A DNA stretch of 64,000 bases, taken from Onchocerca volvulus. Taxonomy: Eukaryota > Nematoda > Chromadorea > Rhabditida > Onchocercidae. Location: positions 16,074,554 to 16,138,553 of the forward strand of contig HG738138.1 in NCBI GenBank assembly GCA_000499405.2, given 5' to 3'. Of this stretch, positions 11,966 to 26,900 are shown in pieces. Position 1 is the stretch's first letter. Every line of letters starts with the position of its first letter. The translations under genes and the position numbers were made by a program. The notes under the pieces are model-generated. The model saw nothing but the letters and a program-made list of their open reading frames with translations. It searched no databases and was not told the origin of the DNA.

Positions 11966-14900
11966 CTATGAGTAAAATGTGAGGACAGATGTCTGATTGC
12001 CACGAATCATCAAGGTAGGAGGCAGATCCCGCGTCATCATGTCCAACCACGCCATATATAAACAACTGCTCACAAAGCCAAATCGTGGTACCGGTAATGT
12101 TCTGCAAAGTAGTTCATTTAATTGCTTGCAATTTGAAGAAAAAGAAAAGCTTAACAAATATTCGGAAAAAATAAACTTCAGAAGATGTTTCTGATTGAGT
12201 TTCTCGAAGATTATTGCAACTTAGCGAAAAAAATTAATTTTTAGTATTTATTTTTTGAAATTTTGACGAATAAACAATTTATTTTTTGTTATAAAACTTA
12301 CAAAACGATGAGGTCAGATTTATAAGACAATTCGTGCAATAATTCGGAGCATCTCAGATGTCGATTGGTCCTATGCTTTTGAGCTTCTAATTCTGATCGT
12401 GTAATCATACCCGGTCGAACATTATCATCTTCACAAATGAACGGTTTGATAAGCTCAGTAAATGCTTCAATCCTGAAATTCATTTCCTGTCATTCATTAT
12501 TGTCGAAAAATCAAAATCGGGAAATCAATACATCGTGCTGCTCATTATTTTCAATAAGAAATTAGAATGAAAAAGTAGTAAATATTGTCTATTAAGGCTT
12601 AAATTTAGAATTTGAATCATACGTATAATTAAATTAAAAAGATTAATATGAAAAGGAAAATAAAAAAATAAATATAAATTACTGAATACGATTAATTCGA
12701 AAATCATAGTTAAAAATTAAGAATGGAAACATTAGAGCCATAACCTACGTTTGTGAATTAGGCTTCCTACCAAGGTCAGGTATTACGGAAACATCGGAAA
12801 AATCAATTCGAAATTTCGTCAACAGCGCTGCCATACTCCTTTGTTCCTGTTCCATCAAGGTTGGTGATGTAGAGACGGTGAAGACGCGTAATCGTGCGTT
12901 CTGAATTGAAAAATTGAAACTGAAAGTCGGAATTCTGTCCTAAGAATATCACAGAATAACAAAAATAAAAAAGTTCATCTTGGCAAATTCAAGAAAAAGT
13001 AATTTACATCCAAAATTATCATTTCCTCTTCATTAACTTACCTCTAAGTAACTTTTTGGTAACGTTAATAGATGTGGAACAAGAAGAGTTAGACCACCAT
13101 CATCATACAACCACCAGACATCAATTGTTGCACCTTTGATTTTGCGATGAAAACGACAAATTGATGCGACAAGTTCACGTTGTGCAGCGGTTGGACGATG
13201 TGATCTGAAATAGAAAGATGTGAAAAATAAGGTTGCTAGTAAGTGAAATAAATAAAATGGCCAAACAATAATAAGTGACGACGAAGAATACAAACAAACA
13301 ATTGTTTACAAAACAACTACGATACAGCTATTCGCTATAAATTAGATTCTGCAGATTTTCTAAATCTCTATGGGTCGTTTGAAGATAGACAGTATTTCAC
13401 AATTTGATCAGTTAAAACAGTTAGAATTTACATTCATTCAAATATTTATCAAATGGCAGACATAACCGAATAATATGTCAAGAAAAAAGGAAATTTCACT
13501 CTTTGATTGAGGCTTTGTCAGGAAGAATAATACATCAAAAAAAAAAGAATTAAATGGAAAATTACCACTTATTCAAGTGATCTTAAAAAGTTATCCCTTT
13601 AATATGAAAATCAGAATTTTCAAGATCAATAAAGTTTGCATGCGGAAGGAAAAAAAAAAGAATTCTAGTGTTACAGTGTTGTTATAATTTAGTAACAACA
13701 ACCACCATTTAGAACAAATTAATATTGAAAACTAATAAAAATCGAACACACCCTTCACTATTCATACTTTTGTTCAGATGGCCATTTTTCTGCGCCTTGT
13801 GTCGTCTGAATTCAAGTCACTATTTTTCTTTTTTTTTATTTTTAATATCAGTTTTTGCTTTAAAATAAGTTCAATTATGATTTAATCGAAAGGATATATC
13901 CGATGCATACGTTGTTTTAGTAGCATCAACCTAATATCAATAATATTCCAGTCTATATCATGTTATGAACTCATTAATTCCTAACTTTTCACGTAAGTGA
14001 TACCAATTCATCAGGGCGTAGTCGGAATTACGTTTTTTATCTTTAGATATTATTTATCTAACGTTACTGTTATTTTGTTTCGAGGGCTATTTACTAAATT
14101 TCATACAGAATTTTAGAACTGAATATTGATATTTAAAATTTTAAAAAGTAAATCTGCTAAAAATTACCGTCGAAAACTATCATACAATGAATGTCGCCTG
14201 GGTGCTTCGGTTACTCCAGTCATCTGAAAAATCGAATGTATTAAACATATTTACTAAGATGATTATGGCCTATCACTTTTAAATTCGAATTGATATTCCG
14301 TCTTCCTATAAAATTTGAGACACAGCTCGTTATTTTCAGCAACTGTTGAAATTTATTTATTTTTCATTAAAAATTTCTCGCAATATCGTAAATTAATCAA
14401 TCTTTCTTGGAAGGAAATTTTGCGAAATGTCGCAGAAATAAGGCTTATCAACAATTATTTTTAATCTCTATTATAATTTATATTAACGAATTGTATTACG
14501 CTATTAATTTCTTGGAACAGTTTCCAATGTACTAAATAAATTTATCGAAAATCAATTAACGAGAAGATATCCGGCTGGATTCAAAATTATCCGACATGCA
14601 ATTGTTCTACTACTTGCGGTGCAATCATTGTCCTTTTGAAGATGAAAGCCGTTAAATATATTTTCCGACAATCACTATAGAATGATGTCTTTTCCGGTTT
14701 TCCGTATTCTCAGGTAAAACTAGTGGAATAAGCTACCAAAGCATATAACTCTCTCAATGCCACGGCATATTTAAATGTACTTCCATGCGCAATAAACAAA
14801 TAAGCAATAGATAAATGATAAAATTATTGAGCTAAGCAGATAAATTGAAAAGCAAATTAATTATAAATATGATAAAAAATGACCATTAAATAATTGCAAA

Positions 14901-17900
14901 ATGTGTAAAGTTAAAAAACGCGTTTCTCTTTGGCGGCCAATACCGAAAGTAATGAATACTTTGTAAAACGCTGAATAAAATTTAAATAATAAAGCGACGA
15001 ATGAATGATAAGTACAAACAAAATAAATGTTAATGTTAATAAACAAATGTGAGAAAGCAAGACGGACCTTATCGTTATCAATAATATTATCATCACCATC
15101 ATTAGTAGCACCATCGTCATTATTATTATTAATATTATTACGATTGATGATATCAAAATGACGATGACGATTATTGTGATAGTTCTGCTCGTGTGTTAAT
15201 AGCTGTTTCCCATCATTGCTATCTTTTGTTAGTCGTGTTTTTTCATCCGTATTTTCATCATCATCACCATCCTAGAAAGCACAGAAACGAATTTGTCACT
15301 AATTTTCTGTGCTTATTTATTTTTCTAAGTCCATAAAATATGAAAATATTTAAATAAACGAGCATAAATTGACAATTTACACATATTCATAGTAAACATC
15401 TATATGTGAATTAACAAAAAATTTGGTTAGATGAAAATCTGCAACACAATATTGATTAACTGAATGATTCAAGAAAGTAATTTCCAATTTTTCAATTGAC
15501 AATTTCATATCAACTTTTGCTAACGCTAACAGCATTAGTCCACCAAAGCAATCTAATATATGATCGGTCAAAACTGAACTTTGAAATTATGTTGAATTAG
15601 GCTAATAATCCTTAATTGTAAAAAATCACAAAGTATTTCTCAGACGGAAATGAATTAAAAAATCATTATTTTTTTTTTTTTTTTTTGGAAATTCTGCTAT
15701 TGAATAAAAAAGGACAAAAGATTCTTCGGAATACATAAATCCTATTATTTGATAAACAAAAAATCTTTATCTGCTCTTTTCTTTTGACACCTGTGTGATT
15801 TTTTAATTCCAAAACATTTTTACACTTCATAATATTTTTGAAATTGAATTTTCTTCAGATAATGAAGAAAAAGGATGATTCAATGATCCGAGCAATCCTT
15901 TATCTAATTCTCCATTTCAATTTGTTTTCTTATAATTTTGAAATTTTCAATTTTTTATTAAAAATTCAGACCTCTTCGCAATCATCACTATGATTTTCTG
16001 CAGCAGGTACATCCATTTCAGTTTCATTTCTTTCTTCATCGAAACATTCTAATGGACAATTGGCCAGATATGAGCCAGTTGCTAAAATATCAATTTTTCT
16101 TTATGGAATTATGTAAACAACTCAAATCCCAAACAAATATTAGTAAAAGATGAAGCAAATGCATGCATGCATGGTGAATAGCGCAGGTCAAAAGAACACT
16201 GCAATGTACAAGTGGACAGTTTACGGTGCAATATATAAGACGACAGTTGAAAGAAATTCATATTTACAAACGTATATTTACAAAAGTGAAGCATGAAGTG
16301 GCGAAATGTTCTTGCGATTCAAGCATTCGAAAATCTCGAGAGATTATCCAGAAAGGAAATGAAGAAATGAACAGAAACAGATAATGAGTACGATGTCGCA
16401 TAAATGATCGCTGCAGATATAAAAATAGAGCCGAATTACCCGCAAGATGCAGAATGTTGCCAAGAAGTAGAGATTCATTAATAGAATCAAAATGTTCTAC
16501 ATTCAAAGCATCTGTTGTATTTGCTGTTGCGAAGGTATCCAAATTTGCGGTAGTGACCGCCATATCGCTTTTTCCACCACTTCCTACATCAATGGCTCTT
16601 TGCCGATGCAATCGCATCGCTGAAAGAGATCGTGCATATGAATCAGAAGTTCTAGAAACTGAAGCTTTAGACCACAGAATTTAGATTCTATTCAGATTCA
16701 AGATTCTAGCAAAGCGTGCAATATTTAGTGCATGTTCATGTACAGTGTTCAAGAATGATGAATCCAGCAAAGATCGTCCGTGCTTTTAAACTAGCCGGAT
16801 TCTGACGGATAATCGTCCTCTTTTATCATCTTTTTGCGATCTTATTCGAATGATTGAAATTGTAGCGAATAAACTGCCAATAATAAATTATTCGCAGAGA
16901 AGGTATATAAACGTACAATATTTGATTATAATGCATTCACTACTACTACTGCTACTGCTACTGTTACCAATGCCATCACACACACAAAAACATTGAATGA
17001 CGTATAAATAACTTCAAACCATTAGTTTAATTGAGGCACAATTTGTAAATTGCATTTGAAGCAGTATGGAAGAACTTTTTCTAAATCTATATCAGATTGC
17101 AATAATATCAGCTTCATCTATAACGCTTCTTTCTGCTATGGCGAACAATTATATGATGAATAGAGCTTTATAGTAACCTTTCTACAAAAGTTTATATATA
17201 TATATATAAAAAATTAAACTATCAAAAATCCTAATTATATCATGAAAATGCTAACATGCATTGCCGTTTTGCTCACGATCAACGTTCATATGTTGTTTTG
17301 AATCATCTTCTGCTCTGAAATTGTTCGAGATAAATCAATCATTTTTTGCTATGCATATAATTTACTGCTTGAATCGAAACAAAATATTGTAACTGATTCA
17401 AAAACCAATCAATAATATACCTTTTATCAATAGTCGTACCACTGCTTTCTACCGACTTGGTTTCTTGCATGACTGGATTAATCGTCGCACTGCTGAAATT
17501 TGATAATTTTTGAAGAAGATTCCTTACGTAATTGTTCATCATCATTAGATATCCTTACATTGAATAAGATTGATCAATACATATCGATCGAGCCTATATT
17601 CCTCTGGCTTATTTCACTTAGCCAAATACCAAGTCAGTTTTTTATTTAGCATGTCACTTACTCTGCTTTTGTTGAACTTGAGGATCGGGTAATATCCGGT
17701 AAATTGAGTCGTGCCGTATCGCCGACATTGTGTCTTTTCATCAGTTCACTGTAATCTAGACCACTTCGGGAATTTCTTAGAACCGCTACTCCCATCCGAC
17801 TTTCAAAAGCGTCTCTGAAACAGTAAATGCAAAAATGAATCAAGTGTAGAATCTTATGAATGTAATCAAGTAAAGAATTCTATGAATACAACAGCATTAT

Positions 17901-20900
17901 TCCTAATCGATGGCTTCATTCTAACATTAACAAGCTTATTATCACTAGTCCTAATCACTTTGATCATTGAAATATTTTATTTGGTGATTGTGATGACTTA
18001 ATCCATTAATTAATAGCAGAAGTAAGAACAAAATGGTATCAAAATAATATTGATATAACTTACTGGATGACTCCAAAATAATCATTGATTTCACTCAGTC
18101 CTTCTACACCGCGATCTGCCCAATTTCTTTTGAAGCCAGTGATCAAAATATTCGGTTTTAATTTCCCAAGACCGGCAACCTTAGAAGAAAGATACAGCAT
18201 TTTCAAAAGATTGAAATAATAAAATAATCGGAAAAGAAATTAATAATTCCTATCTTTCATTTACATCGATATCTATCATAATTATATGTATTACACATCA
18301 GGAGTTATGAAATGCATTTTTTTTTCAAAAGAAATATAATTTTACCTGAAGTAATGTTTGAGCGCCAGTGCGTAAACTAGGACTAGCTACGGAAACGTAA
18401 AATGACTTTACGTGACGCTTCCTAAGCCATTCGTTCATTTGAACATCCAACTTTCTAAGTAACGCAAATACCCGATCACATGGTTCATACTAGAATGTTA
18501 TAAATTTTAGATAATTTGTAAGTAAAAAAAAAAGCGAGAAAATTTAATTTCAGAATGTCTCAATATCAGTAGACTATTTGCATATGGATCAAAAGAATCA
18601 ACTTAAAACAGAAGTAATTAATTTAGCTGCATGAACCACACAAAGTGCTTTTGAAGTTTTAAAATTTGAACATAGCAAAAAGAAAAAAAAAAAAGGAAAA
18701 ACCTAGCCTTGTAATTGACTCTTTTGCTAATAACATATCATATAATTAAGGAATAAAATTAAGATTTCCGATCTGCTTGGTTCATTCCATCAGCCGTTTT
18801 TCTTTCTCGATTTAATTCGGTCATATGGGATAGAATTCAAAAATGAAACTTTTAATATATTAAGTTTTTGGTACTGCACCAATTTGGTTCGATTTATGGA
18901 ATTATAGGGACTGGAAATTGTAATCATTCTACTCAGCGAATCAAAGAAAAAAAAGACTTATTGATAAGTTAACCAGTTGGAATCTTTCTAACTTCCGATA
19001 CTACCATGTAACATAAAAGTTGAAATTTTCGAAAATGCAATTGTTTTCACAAAAAGCGATAAACAAACATACCGGTACCACAAAACCACATATCATTAAA
19101 CTAGATCCTTTCGTGATATTATAAGCAAAATCGACTAGTGACGGTCGCGCTGCCGGATTACCGGCCAGTAAGAGTACTTGTGGCCGATAATTCTTGACGT
19201 GCTCTTCGGTATTGGCTAATTTTTGCATAGCTTGTAGTGCATTCTTGTATGTATGAGCTTGTGTTGATGATCCCCAATTAACATCTAGTTTAAAATTAAG
19301 AGATAATTGATGAAATTAGGGAATAAAAACAAATCTGCACATAGACTTTCTACTTTAACTAATGTTGAGTCTTTCTTTACCAAACTTTCAAAAGCCGAAA
19401 AATTTCTTCAAGAAAGGTTGAACTTTAAAAGGCTCAAACTTTTGAAGGCATAAAGTTTGTTATCATTATAATTATACTTCATTTACCATAATTTTTCAAA
19501 GTGACATTTCGTTGAAAATAAAATTTGAAAATAGATAATTCAATATGTTCAGATTTAAATTCAAAATCAAGTCCTTAAGACTGGAAGAAAGAATTTAAAT
19601 TTCATGTTCTTATATTCTAGAGTTTTCATATTCTCATATTTAATCTCATATTCTAAAAGTGTAAAAGAAACGAACCAGGTTTACGGTACAATATATACAA
19701 AAATAACATCGCAAAAAAAAAGAATGTGAGCAATGCTGTCGACCATGAAACAATAAACATAACACTGATACAAAGCAACGCACCGCTTAATGATACCCAC
19801 ATATTATAATATTTAAAGGCAGGTCGGAAACCTAAACATTTTAAGATACTGTTGATCTGATAGTAAATATTGCTTCAAACCGTGTATTTAACCTTGAATA
19901 ATTCTAATCTTTCATGAGAAATCGTAAATGATCCAGGATATTTCGTTCCACTTGAAGATAACGGAAATTGTTATTAAAATTAGTTTTTTAAAACCTGGTG
20001 AATCAGCAAATGAAGCATCGAAACAGGAGTAATTAACAAGTGCATAGGAAGCCAAGAAAAAATTCGAAATTATTGGCGCTATTGCATTCAATTCTCCTGA
20101 AAATAATTTAAGCAAAAAGTTGAAATTCGAACTGAAATTCCCAACAATATTCAGGATATTTCTCACCAAAAAATTTTGAACGAGCAAGATGGATTCTGGA
20201 AAAATACTTCAGTGCAACTCAAACAAATGATAAAGTGCTTTTACATATAGTAAGAGCATTGAATCCTTTATACTGCAGCAAAATCTGACATTTGAAACTA
20301 AGATATAAAAATCTTAGTGTATTTTAACATAAAGCACACTAAGATTTTCACATTAAAATTGAAATCAATAAGTTCCATAGGTAAAAAGTTCAATTTCCGA
20401 AGTTTTATGTTAAAAATAAAAAAAAATGAAAACCTCCACATAATCGAAATCAAGGACAAGAAGAAGATTGAAACATTTAGCAGTCCCGTTAGGAAAGCCC
20501 ATTCGCTTGAAGTTTTTCGCCAATTTCATTCGTGACCAAAACTTTTTTTCTTTCAAATTCATTTTTTGTGGATTTTTGCACAGAAATCATTTACAGAATA
20601 TTTCATTTTTTCACAAAAAGTTTGCCTTTCTCCGTGGAAACCTCTCATAAAATTTTCAGAATATTGATTATTCCTCGGTAAAACTATCATTTAAAGTATT
20701 AGAAATTCAGCAATTACCGATTAGAATCATCACTAAAGCGATTACAAAGCCAAGAACATAGGCTCGTCGTGGTTCCTCATCTTTACCATAACCTCGGGCA
20801 AAGAAATCCACTTTCGGGAAAAGACGATCTTTGCATACGGCCTGTATTAAATGAAGGTTGCAGTCTGAAGCAACAACAGATAGAATCTTTGATTTAAGAT

Positions 20901-23900
20901 ATCACTTACAGTATACTGATAAGAAAGCTTCATTTCCCATTCATTATATATCTTTTTCTATTCTAATTGTTATCATTTTTATATCAAAGAAAAATTTGCG
21001 ACCTTTTCAGGTAAACAAAAATGATAAAAATAAATAAGAAACAAATGTTACCTGAAAAATTTTCGGTGCACTAACAAGACTAGCCAAAGCTGAACTTAAT
21101 GTTGCAGCAAAAATACCAGCTGTAATCAAGGGCCCATAAAAACTTTCATTTTCCATTACCTGAATAGTAAACAAATAATGGTACGAATATAAAACAATAG
21201 TAAACATTTAATTCAAAGCAAGCAACTAATTTGCGTGAAAAATAAAAGCAAATGAGTGAATAAGGTTAAAAACATCGTTATTTTGCAAAATAAATTTTAT
21301 TGTATATAAAATAAGTAAAGATTTTAAACCTGAAAATAATTCATCAAACCGTATGGACATGTATTGTTTTGTGCACAATCGGGGATGAAATAAGAATTGT
21401 TGATAATGTATGGTAGTTTAAAACCATCCGCATACCGTACGCAGGTTGCTCCGGTTGTAAACACGACCATCAAATATATGACTGTTGTTACAGCTATTGC
21501 TAATAATGTGCCTTTTGGTATAGCATGCTGAAACAAAAGTTTTTGAATTATCATGAAACATCAGCTTTAAATTGTCATGAAGTATAAGTTTTAAATATGA
21601 CGAAATCAAGGCTTGTTCTATGCAGTACGTATAAAGATATCACGAGCCTAATTCAATATAGATAATATAAATTGCTATCGTAATGTCATGTATTAGAAAT
21701 ATTGAAATTTTAGCATCCTGGATTCTTCATCCGAAAAATTTATTTTCCACTGCACAACAAAAAGAAATATAAAAGAATCAGACTTCTATTCCGTAGTGAC
21801 TTAATTTTATCGGCAGGTATCGAAAAGTTGACACAAAATTATTTTACTAGCTATAAAATTGATCACAAAAAATACCTGAGGATCCGCTAAATCGCCACTA
21901 ATATTTGCACCTGCCATTATTCCTGTTGCTGCCGGAAAATATATAGCAAATACCGAAAAAAAATTTTCACCACTTTGAAAATTTGGTAACATATTTTCGG
22001 ACATCGTAATAACTGCAAAATTTACAGTAAATCTATAAAAGATAAGCAACAGGTAATCCAAATGCCTGATAATATAATCTTAATTTCTTGGGATAAAACT
22101 GAGGAAATTGAATATAAAAAATTTATTGTTTCTCTATGCAATAAATTTGGTAATTGAGAGGAATTCAATGGGATAGGAAAGGAACATTCATTAAATTAAT
22201 TTCAACTCTTCCTATGGGAATCGTAATTCAGAAATACCATCTGAAGAACTACAACTGCACATAAATCTCAACAATATGACAGGAATCCTGTGTTTACCAC
22301 TGGAATTATATGATTAATTGAAATGTGAATAAATGAGTAAATAATTTATGCAATTATTCGAATTATTTTCAATTGTTTTCTGAATTTCTTCAATTTTTCA
22401 ATTATTCAATTAATATACATAGATTTAGAAGGCCAATTGATCAACAAGCAAAATTGCGGATTCAAGTCTTAGTTACTAAGTAATTTTCACGTATATTTCT
22501 GTATCTTGAATCATTACATCAGTTGATGCCATCTAGGGAAATAGTTCCATGCCGTAATTCAGGCAATGACAAAAAGATGAAACTTACAACTGTAGCCCGT
22601 AATACCACGATATAATTGACTCTCCGAAACTGGCGCAAAAGTTCCGACAAAGTAATCGATAATGGATAATGTCAAAATAACAAGTAGACCCATTTGCATT
22701 TTACTTTCAAAACTTGTTCCAACAAACACAATTGCCATTAATAAACAGCAAGAAACTGCAATTTGAAAATATTCCAATAATTCTGCAGCAAAAAATTTCT
22801 TCTCTTCTTTTGCTTTTAAATTAACATACCCTGGTAATATCCTAATGTGTTATTAAAAGACGATTAATTGGTTCGCTGAACCGCTAGAAACAATAATGAC
22901 TGATAGTAATTTGAAACATTCTGCTCTTTAAATACATGTTTAATTATTAGTCGATTCAGCTCTCATAAATTCAACTCTAATAGGCTACAAAAATATTCAG
23001 GATCGTGAAATACATAAAAAAAATTCTCGAAAGCTCTGAAATAAGTTAGAAAGTTCTGATGTATTACTACCGAAAGGTGGATGATTGAGTTATTATCAGC
23101 AGATAAATTATATTTTAAAAAAAATTCAAAGCGTCTAAGATGAAACAGTAGCTCCATTAAATGACAACATTTTATTTAAATGCCAAAAAGTTGTAGCGCA
23201 ATTTTAAATATTTTCGTTTCAGATTTCATCTGGAATCTTCGGTCTTTTCTAATATGTATTGTTCAATTCCAGTTTTATGCTTATAACGGATTTAAGTAAA
23301 TGATATGTTCATCACGTTATATTTGTTTTTATAATTATGCCGTAGCTGGAAATTGATATCAGTTTTATAAAATAGAAGACTAATTTAGATTCAGACAAGA
23401 GTTGATAAAAGATTGATTCTCAGTCATGAACAATTCTAGTAATATTGAAGGAAATTAGTTCAAATTTCAGATGAACATACCAAGACCGATGAGCCGTACG
23501 TCGTTCATACCACCATCGATGAGTGCAAAATTATATTCTTTCATCAAATCTCGTACTGTTTCAGCAAATCCAACAATATACATCGCCGCACCAACCGCAT
23601 TTGCAACCGAAAATATTAAACCAATAGAACCACCAAATTCTGGACCCAGTGAACGACTGATCTAAAATTTAGCTGATAGATTTTAATCAAATTTATAATC
23701 TTATTATAATACTATTGATCGCTTCTGGTAAAGCGTATACGGAAATCACCGTAGTAACTCATAGATCATTGCTTACATTTGAATTCCTATGAAATAATTC
23801 GATCCAAAGCATCTCCCGAATCAAAATATAAAGTTTATATTGAAATTTTCCGGAAAGTAAGAGGAAGAGAGAAAAAAGTGGAGTAAATGATTCATCTTAG

Positions 23901-26900
23901 CATTAAAATTGGATTCGGAAAATTCTCCATTTGTTTATCATTCGAATCTTTTATTGTCGGAAACAATTTCACAAATAACTAACCAAAAAATAAGCACCAC
24001 CACCTTTTACATCACCATTTGTACAAATAGCACATGTTGAAAGTGCGGTGATAAATGTTACCAAAGAAGCAAGAAGTACAACTGCACATCCTAAGACTGA
24101 AATTATGCAAAAAATAAATTCAGCCATTCCCTACACTGAAAAATTCCAAAAAATGAGTAGGAAAAATGCCTCAAATGACTAAAAAGCATGACCAGAAACC
24201 GGAAATAGAAATTAGCTATTAAAATCGAGGAAGAATTAAAATAAAGAACTAAAATGATTAAAACATAGTAATAGCACTGATTATTATTAAGAAATCTATG
24301 AATATACATTTTTCGGATGTGAATTTCAAAATTTTCGAAAAATTTAACAATTCCAAACTATAAGATTGAAAAATTTCATTCTTTGTTGCAGTTAGAAAAT
24401 GAATATTTTGCAATTTTTTGAACAGAATTATTGTTAGACAGATTAATATAGTACATCAGATGATTCAATACAACTGGAACAAAGCCGATAATATTTCTTC
24501 CACTTCTATTCGTCGTTCTACGAAACTTTTTTATTGATGAATAATTTATGCAAACAAAAAGAACAATTACTATTAACTTACGGATTCCAGCTTGTCCAGC
24601 AACCCAACTAATACGTAAATAAAGCATTACACCGAAAATGTTCAAGATGCAACGCACAAAAACACCCTGAATCCAACCGAATTTAGTTCGTGCAACGGGT
24701 GCCGGAGGCTCAAACTTACCAAGTTTCGCTTTCGTCTCTCTCTCACCATTTATTATATCATCTGCATCTTTCTAAAAGAATTATCATTACACCAATAATT
24801 ATTTATCACATCTAAATTAAAATTTAACGATTGAATTTTGCAGTTTTGAATAGTTCCACATTTAATATTCAGTAAGATATTTCATTACAAATGTCCAGTT
24901 TCTTCCTAAATTTCTTAATTTAAAATTAATTCATGTAGTAAAATCATTTCAAAAGATATGCTCACAATAATAACTAAAAAAAAAAAAAGAAAAAAAAAAC
25001 AAAGTTCCATATTTGTGTGATGATTATTATTAAACTATATTGTACAGTAATGTTTTCACGATCATGATATTCTATTATTGGAAACAAGATAGAATAGTGT
25101 GATGATCGAAACATTACAAGACAATTTAGCTTGGTGCAATAAATTAAATTCTGGCATGACTATTTATTATCATTTTGTTACAAGAAAACTTCTTTTACAT
25201 TAGTAATTACAGCATAGTTGAAACAATTTCTTTTTACTTCTTCGAATATCGTATTTAAATATAAATGAGGTCATTTCTACAGTTCAGAAGAAGATCAAGT
25301 CATTTGCATCAGCAATTATTAATCAGAAGTGACCGAATGATTGCTCATATTATAAATCAAGATCAATATCACTATCAGTGGATGTGTGGCAGTAACTAAT
25401 TAAAGCCGCGCGTTGATTTGGAGAATTTACTGAAGAAAAATAATACTATATTACAATTAACCTTAAATTCGTCGATCCCAATAACAGTATCTTGAGCATT
25501 CTCGCCATGTATCAATTGTTTCATTGATGGTCTCGATGTTATACCACCACCTTCATCTACAGAATTACGGTAAAAATCGATGATAGGTGGATGTTCAATC
25601 GTTTGCATATTCCTAAAATGCATAAAATTACACAAAATTTTTGGCAGATAAAATTTCTAATTGAAAAACATAATGATCAAATTTAAAAAGTTTGAAATAA
25701 CTCGGGAAGTGCTGAACCATGCATCTTAATTATAAATCTTATCAATGTTCACATATACAATAATTACAAATTAGAAACCTGACCTCCAACTTTTCAGATT
25801 GAATGCTACATTATGGTCCTCAGATTCACCAGACTGATGTCCATCGATCTCATTTTCCACCGAAAATCTTACAGTTCGTTCCGTTCCATTGGTACTGGAT
25901 GGTGATGTCTGAGCACTATTATGAAGATTTGTACTATTATTCATTGGTCGAGAATCTTCTTCCATCATTTTAGGTAATACATCAGTAGCACAGCCTGCAT
26001 TCGGTGATATCTGAAATTTAGTTTCGAAAAATTTAGATATCTTGACAAAATGATAGCTTTTGATAACTTTTCACTCTCTTTCTGGGCTTTCAATTCATGA
26101 ATAGTTAAAACGTACAGCTAATATTCCTATTCTAGCAACTCGACCATTTTATAATCGAAGATACTGTAAAAAGGGCTGCTAATCGAAATTGGGGAAATTT
26201 CTTATTTCTTATTAAGAAAGAACGTTAAGCGTTTTGAAAAAAAATATTTGTATTTTATATTTGGACAAGCAAAAATAACAGAAACTTCAGGTATAAATAT
26301 TATTTCAATTTCAGTAAAGCTATTCGAAAACTTTTCATGCCTGAAATAATTCAAGAAATGCATTTAAATATGATTCAAAATTAGAATCATCATGTAGAAT
26401 TTGAGAAAAAGAACGAAATTTTCTGAAATATCCATTCGTTGACATGAAAGAAATGAAGTGAGAGAAATAAGACTCTTAGAGAATATCAACTCGATAAGCA
26501 TTAATTTTACATAGAAATTTGCAATTTGAATGAATCATTTAAGCAATGAAAATTTTTATACTTGAAAAAAGAAAAAGCTAAGCATCATTTTGGCTTGGAA
26601 AAAGTCAAAATAAGATTTTCAATGAACCAATGTAACTATCAAATATTATTTCAATTTTATTGCGATAAATGAAATTATTACATACAAACAAATTTTTATA
26701 TAAATAAACACATATCGGTAGATCTTTCAAAATTTGTTAACTTCTCGATTATTGGATCAATTTAAAATAAATAAAAAAAGTGGTTAAGTTGAATGAAATT
26801 GCTAACAGAAATATATAGTCCACAACTAGTATATGTGATATAAATTTTATGAGTTGCATACATTTATATACCAATAGCCTCTCGTGAGTAGTATTTTATT

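Noticed and set aside
16454..16684. Plus-strand open frame of 76 codons
   Set aside because: It is antisense to the NKCC linker exon 16619-16440 and has no family resemblance.
23471..23665. Plus-strand open frame of 64 codons
   Set aside because: It is the antisense shadow of an NKCC transmembrane exon.
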